Source: Jackrogersella multiformis (lineage: Eukaryota > Ascomycota > Sordariomycetes > Xylariales > Hypoxylaceae). Taken from it: 64,000 bases of DNA. The stretch's first letter is position 1. The number at the start of each line of letters is the position of its first letter. The stretch lies in the NCBI GenBank assembly GCA_902806575.1, contig CADCXD010000011.1:1-64000 (forward strand). The letters run 5' to 3'. Made by a program: the position numbers and the translations under genes. Positions 55,715-64,000 of the stretch are shown piece by piece. The notes below the pieces were generated by a model, which was not told the DNA's origin, did no database searches, and worked only from the letters and a program-made list of their open reading frames with translations.

Positions 55715-58700
55715 CGTATCTTGTTCCAGGATGGCGGCGGAATGCGCCTCTACCGAAGACACTCTACAAGCAGCTAGCGATAGATCGCGAGATAAATAAA
55801 ATAGATATTGATCATTTGCGCATTTGCGACGGATTTAATTCGAAGAGGTCTGGTATCATGTATGCTGAATGCGCATAGATGTTGAAGATTGGTATGGTAC
55901 TATACAGATGAAGCGATCGCCGTCGGTAGGTATGATGTGGTGGTGTTGGGTCAACGTCAGGAAATTGTTGACATGACAATCGAATTACCTGATTATTCAT
56001 GTAACAGTAGGCAAATAATAATAATGATGATAATAATAATTAAACAACAAAAAATACACAGCTGACGGAGAAAATAGAAATCTGTATAGTAAGGTAACAG
56101 TGAAGTTGAAAAGATGTAGACGATGAGTACAGTGACAATGACAGTAAGAGTGAGAGTGAGGTTAGGCCTGATCCTGATCAGATTTCGGTGTGAAGAAAGA
56201 TGATGGAAGGATTTCAAAAGAGGTAACGAATATCAGAAACAACGATTCGATTATGGGGCCCCGGGCCACTTTCACTTCACTGCTCACTCCAATATGCAGG
56301 TGCTTCGTGGGTGGACCTTGGTTCAATGTTGCTTCCAAAGTTTCTGGTACAGTGGTGCCTACTGCTAGGTAAGAGGTACTTCAAGGTGGGTTGGATAAGA
56401 AGCTGAGAAGGGTAGGAAACCTTGGAAGATGGCGGAAAATCGAAAGGTTTGCAGCGTTTAGGTTGCGTATTGGGGGGTTTATTGGGGGCTGCCTAGGTAC
56501 ACTACACCATTGGGACGGCCTCGGGAAAGGCCTAGGCTGCTGAAAAACTCCTATCAGAGAGTTTGCAAATGGGCTAGAAACTACGGCGCTCTCAGTGGTA
56601 GTTTTCGACAGGTCAGGCGCTCATCGGTCGTTGCTACCGTGTTCCGCAGGGGAGAGGCAAAGCACGCGGCAGCTGGCAGGGTCTAAGTGGAACCCAGGAG
56701 ATCTCACATTCTGAATGGTCAACTTATACTCGGCTTTGAGTATGATTGGTTCAATCTCTTTAAGAAACTCCACAGGAAGCTTCCCCAAACATAGCACGGA
56801 TGTATATGTACAGTGCCCCTCGTACGGTACTAACAAGATCTATTGGATCGGCTTGTGAAAGCCTTACAAACTGATCATATTATCGGGAGCTTCTTACCGA
56901 ACGAAGTGGAAGTAATCCCGTATCAAAACCTGATGTTGAATTATGTACATATTCTAAGCTTACATAAGTACTTAGGTACCTATGTATCTAGGATATAAAT
57001 AGCATGTTACGAAACGAAATCATTTCATATGTATGTACATACACATATGTAGATACGTACGTACCATAGGTCTGAGGAGATGACATGTGCTTATGAGTAA
57101 TCGTTACCATTGTAACATGTAACATATCACCCTAGAGTTCAAAGGATGGAAATACCTACCACATATACGAACTTCAACGCAAACACATTCATGTTATAAT
57201 AATAACACCGGAAAAGTACAAGATCAACGATTGGCGAAGAGTAGGTACAAGCACGTGTAAATCAGCCCAAGTTGTGTGGTCTAAACGTGTCCGGGTGATC
57301 ACATGCAACTAATATATCTTCTTAGCCAGTAAGAGAGAAGCTGGTGCGTCACTATTGGCACTGTGAAGGGAAAAGAAAAAGGCAAAAAGCAAAAAGCATA
57401 TGATAATCCCATCCAAGCTGCCAAGTTGCCAACCCCTAGGGTCCGAAAAGGTAACGCCTTTTGGGGACCCGGTACCGACAGTCATGTTATTTCTCCCATC
57501 TCTATGGCACCTACATCGTGTAAAGTCTTCTCACCTGCAGGCTTGTTAAGACTAATTTAGTATACATTCATCAGCCGCTCAAAATGTCCTCTTCCGAAAT
57601 AAATTGGCGTTCAAAAACAGATCCATCTCAACAATTAATTCTGTTCTCAGTGGTATGATGTCGTTGTAGCCAGGAACATGCCTGTTACGTAGTTAGTTCC
57701 ACTTGAAGCTGATCTTCACGTCACAGACGCATCCTCGGGACCAGCTGTAAAAATAGCGATATGCGAGCTTCAGATCATGATGGTAAGTTTGCCGACTAAG
57801 TGGATATATTACATAGTACTAGGATGGATTGAACATAAGTTACCAACGGATTTAGAACGGAAACTAGAAGCCGGTCGTGATGCATCTCTAGATCCTGGGC
57901 ATAACGAACTGAAAATAGCGTATGAAAATTGAATCAGAATCCACAATTACATGGTAGTAGCTCTAGTCTACTAATTGTCAAGCTTGTCAATGTCAATCAT
58001 CTAAGCTGACAGAATAAGCGGCATAAAACTAAAATGATCTATTACCTACCAGCCTACCAAAGGCTGCTGGGTAGGAATTGACCTGAGACATATTTCTTAG
58101 AGGATGGTAGGCTTAGTAGCCGCCTGCGATCAAGCATAATGATCTTGAAACATGCTGCTGAAAGGAGCCTCACATCATTGATAGGTACACCTCGGCCGCT
58201 CGGTTGTATCTAGGCAGCTAGGTAAGCAGATTTCATAGGCAAATATTAAATGCCAATTAGAATCCCGGATGCTCAACATCCACGCGGTAGGTAGGTAAGT
58301 AGGTTGAAGCCATAAATGAAGTTTCACATAGCCTTCAATGTCACAAGCAGAGCGGTTGATAATGATAATAATGTCTGGTCCCTCTGACGCCGCCCAAGCA
58401 ACAGTATGTTGCCAATACAGCAAATAATACTCGGGCAGCTCTTATGGCACCATATCGGAATTGAATCCTTCTCCGCGTCTCGAAATCGCAGTCTACATCA
58501 ACGGCAACACGGTAGGAAAACCAACAGAATGTTGGTACCAGTTGTGAAAATAATGAGCTGTACTGTCTATTGGACGCGTTGATGAAGAAAGTAAGAGAGA
58601 AAGGGAAAGCAAAAATTTGTTAGGAAAGATATCGTGAAAACTAGTAGTGGGTCTCAGCGCATGCCCCGCTATGATCACATGACCATATAAATCTGGGGTG

Positions 58701-59065
58701 ATCAGCCACACGGTTAGGCTCAAGCTGCTGTGAGGCTGTAATTAATGTGGCTTGGCAGCAGATTACAGCTTCCAATAGCAACTCAAAGCAAGGAAACAAC
58801 GTGTGGGGTCTTGGAAAGCTGTCCTACACTGTCCTACACCAGCAACACCAGGAATTGTGTGCGCATGCGATTTACGGAATAAACAACTTCTAAATACACA
58901 TAGCGACAACAAAGTTCTCTACATCATAAATACCGCTTGCCTACTACGAAACATGCTTGATTAGCTCGTCGCATGACTGTGCATTTCTAAGACCTACTGT
59001 CTGGCCTGAGAGCCAATTGACATCCTCTCCCATTCGCCCCCTTAATCCAGTATCAGACCGACACT
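55715..59065. promoter_or_regulatory. Long divergent spacer, opi1 / apm1
   Basis: This 3.35 kb separates two conserved divergent genes. No gene is firmly supported. The opi1 side has a TAA/TGATAA run (about 56012-56040) and CT/GA-rich DNA near 56130-56165, compatible with a long 5' leader. A dense ATGTATGTACATACACATATG inverted-repeat stretch lies at about 57029-57063. Short frames at 56621-56836 (-), 57363-57560 (+) and 58175-58423 (-) match no family. Confidence 0.4.
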
Positions 59066-60580
59066 ATGGCATCAGCGGTTTTCTTCCTCGACCTAAAGGG
59101 CAAGGTACGGTTATATATATGTGATGTTTGCTCTCCGAGTTAGTAAGAAAACTAATATGTTATCATAATAGACCCTTCTTGCCCGAAACTATCGAGGTGA
59201 TATTCCCATGTCAGCCGTCGAGAAATTCCCTGTCCTCCTTAGCGAAGCCGAAGAAGAATCCTCTGCCGTACCACCATGTTTCTCACACGAAGGCATCAAC
59301 GTGCGTATTCTCAGGGTGTTCTTCCTCTTTTTCTCGCTGGTATTAACTGCTATCAGTACTTATATATCCGACACAACAACCTCTATCTCCTTGCTCTGAC
59401 GAAACGAAACACGAATGCTGCCGAGATCCTCCTCTTCTTACACAAAGTCGTCGAAGTTTTCACCGAGTATTTCAAGGCGCTAGAAGAGGAATCGATTCGC
59501 GACAACTTCGTCATTATATACGAGTTACTGGACGAAATGATGGATTTTGGCTACCCTCAAACAACAGAGTCTAAGATTCTACAAGAATACATCACTCAAG
59601 AATCCCACAAGCTAGAAGTCCAAGCTCGGCCACCTATCGCAGTCACAAATGCTGTCTCGTGGAGGTCCGAGGGCATACGATACAGAAAGAACGAAGTATT
59701 TTTGGATGTTGTTGAAAGCTTGAACTTATTAGTGTCGGCCAACGGGAACGTGTTGAGGTCTGAGATCCTGGGTGCGATTAAGATGAAGTGCTATCTTTCT
59801 GGCATGCCGGAACTACGACTGGGCCTGAACGATAAGGTCATGTTCGAAACGACCGGGAGGACAACACGAGGCAAAGCTATCGAGATGGAAGATGTCAAGT
59901 TCCACCAATGTGTGAGATTATCGCGCTTCGAAAACGACAGAACTATCTCCTTTATTCCACCAGATGGCGAGTTTGAGTTGATGAGTTACCGGTTGAACAC
60001 ACAAGTCAAACCCCTAGTTTGGGTTGAGTGCGTCATCGAGAGCCATTCAGGATCACGAATTGAGTATATGCTCAACGCGAAGGCACAGTTCAAGAGGAGG
60101 AGTACCGCTAACAATGTCGAGATCATTGTTCCGGTACCCGACGACGCCGACTCGCCACGATTCCGAACGAATATCGGCAGCGTCCACTACGCCCCGGAGC
60201 AGAGTGCTATAGTATGGAAGATCAAGCAGTTCGGTGGTGGCAAGGAATTCCTCATGCGAGCTGAGCTAGGACTTCCGAGCGTGAGAGGTGATGATGAGCA
60301 CGGAGGAGGTATGACCGGTGGGTTTGGCGGAAGTATGGGTGGCGTCAGTGCGGGCAAGGGCGCCAAGAGGCCTATTCAAGTCAAGTTTGAAATCCCCTAT
60401 TTCACAACCAGTGGTATTCAAGTACGGTACCTGAAGATCACGGAACCCAAGGTATGTCATTATTCTTGAGCCTGTCCACGTTTATACTAACCTCTTTAGC
60501 TACAATATCCATCATTGCCTTGGGTTAGGTACATCACTCAGTCAGGAGACATAGCTGTGCGACTACCAGATGCTGTATGA
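59066..60580 (+). CDS. apm1: AP-1 clathrin adaptor complex, mu subunit (Apm1)
   Basis: The mu1 subunit of AP-1 recognises YxxPhi sorting signals at the trans-Golgi and endosomes. Four exons (59066-59104, 59172-59300, 59357-60451, 60500-60580) close to 447 residues. The longin-like N-terminus begins MASAVFFLDLKGKTLLARNYRG and continues INYLYIRHNNLYLLALTKRN across intron 2. The mu-homology domain starts near residue 170 (VSWRSEGIRYRKNEVFLDVVE) and contains GLNDKVMFETTGR and EVIPVPDDA-like strands. It ends with YLKITEPKLQYPSLPWVRYITQSGDIAVR in the last exon. A glycine-rich insert (GGGMTGGFGGSMGG) at about 390 is common in filamentous fungi. The frame opening at 59276 begins in intron-spanning sequence and is not the start. 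Confidence 0.95.
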
Positions 60581-61223
60581 GAGGTCAGTGTTGACCTATA
60601 ATGTTCAACAAAAATGTTACTTTTCGATAGGTCTAGAGAAAAGTTCCAGTTAGAGTTGATAAGTCACAACTGATCAGTGGCAACGCCGGGCATGAATATC
60701 AAATGAAGACTTTCCAAATCCACGTTGTTCGTATACCCCTGTTTTAATTGCGTTCTTTGAGCAGATCCGCTTCTATCATACAGTGGCGCCTCATAGTCAG
60801 GATACCCCTGAGATTGATTGCTGTCGTCCAAACTCATATCAGGTTGTTGGTCTATCGACGGTGGAATTTTTGAAGTCATGGAAGTATGACTTGTAAGAAA
60901 CGTTCCCCTAAAGTCATTAAATGAGAATTGATAATTTATTATACCGTGTACCTTTCTACACGTCGATTTCTTCGCTCTCTTGTGCACGAGAGCGAAGAAA
61001 ACGAACCACCTAGGTAAGTGATCACATTAATCATAACGCAACACTGTCGAGAAGCCGTTCCATATAGTACGTTCGCTACCCCCAAGATATTTCTCCTTGG
61101 AATCTCAATATTATCCATTCAAGCAAGTCTCTTCACAGATATCTCTCTAGTCTCAAACTACACGGTCACCATCACCCATAACGACCCATCAATTCATTAT
61201 CTTTAACACTTCAAACCATCACC
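60581..61223. other. Spacer, apm1 / HET gene
   Basis: This 0.64 kb precedes the HET-domain gene. A minus-strand frame of up to 107 codons (60664-60987) contains a plausible MTSKIPPSIDQQPDMSLDD start but matches no family. A short inverted repeat of CGCTCTCTTGTGCACGAGAGCG type lies at about 60973-60994. No gene is firmly supported. Confidence 0.4.
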
Positions 61224-62468
61224 ATGCGTCTCATCGATGTCAACACGCTCGAACTCAAGGAGTTCTTCGGCCGCCAGATGCCACAATACGCCATCCTCTC
61301 CCACACGTGGGATGGCGATAAGGAGGTGGCATTCCTGGAGTGGGAGCGCCGCGCCGACAGTGCCGTCAGGCGCAAGGAGGGTTACGCCAAGATCGTGGGG
61401 GCATGCCGCCGCGCCCAGGCCGATGGCTGGCAGTATCTCTGGTGCGACACCAACTGCATCGACAAGCGCAGCTCCGCTGAGCTCAGCGAGGCGATCAATA
61501 GCATGTTTGCTTGGTATCGCGACTCGCAGGTGTGCTATGCGTACCTTGCTGATGTACAGGCGAAAATGGGGTCATTCGCGAAGAGCCGTTGGTTCACGAG
61601 GGGCTGGACACTGCAAGAGTTGCTTGCGCCAAGCAAAGTCATTTTCTTCGATTACCGCTGGACGGTGCTTGGGGATAGGAAAGAGTTGGCGGGTATGATC
61701 TCGGACATCACAAGGATCCACATCGGTGCTTTAAAAGATCGGTCAACGATATACGATTACTCTGTTGCTCAACGTATGTCGTGGGCTGCCGACCGCCAAA
61801 CAAGTCGTTATGAAGATATCGCTTATTGTCTCCTGGGTATATTTAATATAAATATGCCCTTATTATATGGGGAAGGACTAAATGCATATACAAGGTTACA
61901 GCAAGAAATAATCAAAACTTCTGCCGATCAAAGCATTCTTGCATGGGACTTGCGGCAGCCCTACACCTATCCCTGGACAAGTGCTTTGGCACGTTCCCCT
62001 GCTGATTTTCGCTTCTGTGGCTCAATTGTTCGAAGTAATGAAATCCAACATGCTCCCTACTCCGTCACAAACTTGGGCATTTCTATAAACCTTACGCTCA
62101 TTAAAATGCAGGTAGGGGGGATGGTTCTAGTCGGATTAAACTGCGCTGAAGAGCTGCACCGGGAAGATAGCCAAGCCAGAGGGCAGCAGATACACAGACA
62201 TTTCCAAGTCTGGATTATTTTGCATTACCTAAGGCATGATGCCTATGTTAGGGTACACTCTCCATCATCGAAAATATTCCTTCACAAGTCATACCCGACT
62301 CTAGGATATCCGACTGTCACGGATTTGTTCTTAAGTTTAGATACGTCCCAAATATTTGTGGCGCGGCCTTTTCAAATTTATGGGCAAACTCTCTGGAAGC
62401 ATTCGTTAATGTCTGTTATGTCCCATTATAATAAGATAGATATAAATTATAATAATAACGATAAATAA
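61224..62468 (+). CDS. HET-domain protein, C-terminus runs into AT-rich DNA
   Basis: HET-domain proteins take part in vegetative (heterokaryon) incompatibility and related cell-death responses in ascomycetes. The 414-residue product starts MRLIDVNTLELKEFF, has the HET blocks YAILSHTWDGDKEVAFLEW at about 22-40, YLWCDTNCIDKRSSAELSEAINSMFAWYRDS at about 74-104 and SRWFTRGWTLQELLAPSKVIFFD at about 120-143. These are followed by RYEDIAYCLLGIFNINMPLLYGEG. The last part becomes AT-rich, ending in NKIDINYNNNDK exactly at the start of the AT-rich block. Relatives are often longer, so the 3' end may have been lost or mutated. The N-terminal half has normal GC. Confidence 0.87.
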   Translation: MRLIDVNTLELKEFFGRQMPQYAILSHTWDGDKEVAFLEWERRADSAVRRKEGYAKIVGACRRAQADGWQYLWCDTNCIDKRSSAELSEAINSMFAWYRDSQVCYAYLADVQAKMGSFAKSRWFTRGWTLQELLAPSKVIFFDYRWTVLGDRKELAGMISDITRIHIGALKDRSTIYDYSVAQRMSWAADRQTSRYEDIAYCLLGIFNINMPLLYGEGLNAYTRLQQEIIKTSADQSILAWDLRQPYTYPWTSALARSPADFRFCGSIVRSNEIQHAPYSVTNLGISINLTLIKMQVGGMVLVGLNCAEELHREDSQARGQQIHRHFQVWIILHYLRHDAYVRVHSPSSKIFLHKSYPTLGYPTVTDLFLSLDTSQIFVARPFQIYGQTLWKHSLMSVMSHYNKIDINYNNNDK

Positions 62469-64000
62469 TAAAATAAAATAAGTAAATTAATCGTATTATT
62501 TTTTTCTTTTTTAAAAAGAAAAGATATTTTTATATATAAATTAAGTTATTTATATTATATTTTTTAACGTAAATTTTAAAAATTTACGTTACGTATAATA
62601 TACGTATAATATTATATATCGTCGTTTCGTTATATTAATATTTTTATAACGTTTTATTATTATTTTTTTAAAGTAATAGTTTTTATTAATTCGGAAATAA
62701 TATTATTAATACGTTAAAAAAATATTAATTATACGAAATTTAATTATATTTAATAATTTAAATAAAAGTTTATTTATAAATATATTTTATAATTAAAATT
62801 ATTTTATAAATATAAAAATTAATATAAAAATTAATACGATTAATTATTTTATTTAAATTATTTTAAATATTACGCGGTTTAATTTAAATATTATATAAAT
62901 TAACTTAAATATTACGTAAATTAATTTAAATATTACGCGAATTAATTAAAAAATTATATAAAAAATTATAATAATATTTAATATTTTTTTAATTACGATA
63001 TAAAATTTTATTATCGTTATTAAGTTAATAACTTTTAAATTATTTATTTTTATTTTTTAATTCGTTATTTTTATTTTTAAGTTAAAGTTATATCGTACGT
63101 TTATTATTTTTACTTTTATTTTATAATTTATATATATTTACGTTTTAATATTTTATTAAAAGTTTTTACGTTTTTATTATTTATAAATAATAACGTTATT
63201 AATATTAAGTTAATTTAATATTATTTTTATCTTTTATAATATTTTTTTTATATTTAAATTAAAAGTTATTATAAACGTAATTTTATATATTTTTAAGTAT
63301 AATATTTTATATGTTTCGAATTTTCTGTTTTTTTATTTTTTAAAGCTACGTATAATACGTATTTTAAAATCTTATTTAATAATAAATATTTATAAATATA
63401 ATTTATTATTTTTTTATATAATTTTTTAAAAAAATCGTGTAGTTTTTAAAAATAAAATACGATTTAAAATTATATTTTTAAAATTAATAAAACGATAATA
63501 CTTTATTTATTAAGTATATTAAAAAAATAAAATTTTATTATTTTAAATTTTTATTTTAAAAAGGTCGGATTAAAAAAATAAATTTTATATTAAAATATGT
63601 TTTAAAAAAAAGGAAAAATTTTTTTTCGTAAAAAAAACGATTAATTTATTATATAAATAAATAAATTTTTTAATAATAAAGAAATTTTTTTTTATAAAAG
63701 AAACCGATTTTATATAAATAAATAAATTTTTTAATAACGTAATTTTTTTAATCGTCGGTTATTTATTAATTTCATTTATTTTTTTTATCGTATATTTTTA
63801 ATATTTTTAAAATATTTTATTATAATAATCCTTCGTTTTTTTACGTGGGTTTTTCGTACGTTATTTATTTTATTAAATATTTTTTAATATCGTTTTTTAA
63901 TTTTTAATTTAAGATTTTTTTATAATATATTTATCCACGTTATCGATTTAAAAAAGTCCCGTTATTAATTATTTTTTATAATATAAGTTTTTATACGTTA
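62469..64000. repeat. AT-rich block, RIP-like, at right edge
   Basis: This 1.5 kb is almost entirely A and T, with most residual C and G in CpG (for example TACG, ACGT, TCGT). All frames are full of stops. The composition matches the left subtelomeric block and suggests a repeat-derived, RIP-mutated segment that continues beyond the window. No transposon domain can be read through the mutation. A 21-bp tandem repeat is listed separately. Confidence 0.75.
62863..62946. repeat. 21-bp tandem repeat, four units
   Basis: Four consecutive 21-bp units each begin TTAAATATTA. Units 1, 3 and 4 continue with CG, and unit 2 reads TATA at that place. The unit starts at 62863, 62884, 62905 and 62926 keep exact spacing despite substitutions, so this is a true tandem array inside the AT-rich block. 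Confidence 0.75.

Noticed and set aside
62469..64000. Mitochondrial DNA insertion as cause of the AT richness
   Set aside because: No mitochondrial gene fragments are recognisable, and the CpG-only residual GC fits RIP better; a search against the mitochondrial genome would settle it.

Overview
This window is nuclear DNA from a filamentous ascomycete (Pezizomycotina, most likely a sordariomycete-type fungus) and begins at a chromosome end. The evidence is CCCTAA-type telomeric DNA at the left edge, short introns (about 50-150 bp) with GT..AG borders and CTAAC-like branch points, fungus-specific families (Zn2Cys6 regulator, Opi1, HET, SAT4/rhodopsin-like, Mim1, DUF1688/Urc4) and AT-rich blocks whose few C/G bases sit mostly in CpG, as expected after repeat-induced point mutation (RIP). 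Exons were joined by hand. For nearly every multi-exon gene the frame closes exactly and the joined protein matches its family.

Layout. 1-80 is non-telomeric and looks partly like nanopore adapter; 81-226 is degenerate telomere repeat; 227-687 is an AT-rich block. 688-10671 is a subtelomeric group that looks like aromatic catabolism: FAD monooxygenase (-), MFS permease (+), Zn2Cys6 regulator (-) and a decayed aldehyde dehydrogenase (+). 11251-29000 carries accessory genes: an F-box/ankyrin protein, a dynamin/Mx-like GTPase with one frameshift, a berberine-bridge-type oxidase converging on a GMC oxidoreductase, a methyltransferase and a SAT4-type membrane protein. 28803-34803 is a 6 kb gene desert.

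34804-60580 is mostly conserved housekeeping: Urc4/DUF1688, Oxa1, Mim1, Shp1/p47 (UBX), Gtr1/RagA, Opi1 and Apm1. Interspersed are a secreted DUF1524/HNH-like protein, a second berberine-bridge-type oxidase, a GNAT acetyltransferase and one unrecognised protein. A HET-domain gene (61224-62468) then runs straight into a second AT-rich block that continues to the window edge.

Spacers throughout carry a short palindromic element built on TACCTAGGTA, often extended by TACC/GGTA units, which I did not find inside any coding exon. No tRNA, rRNA, CRISPR or intact transposon was recognised. I found no clearly new multi-gene system. The most useful leads are the adapter-like end, the decayed aldehyde dehydrogenase in an otherwise intact cluster, the dispersed palindrome, and the accessory/core boundary in the desert.
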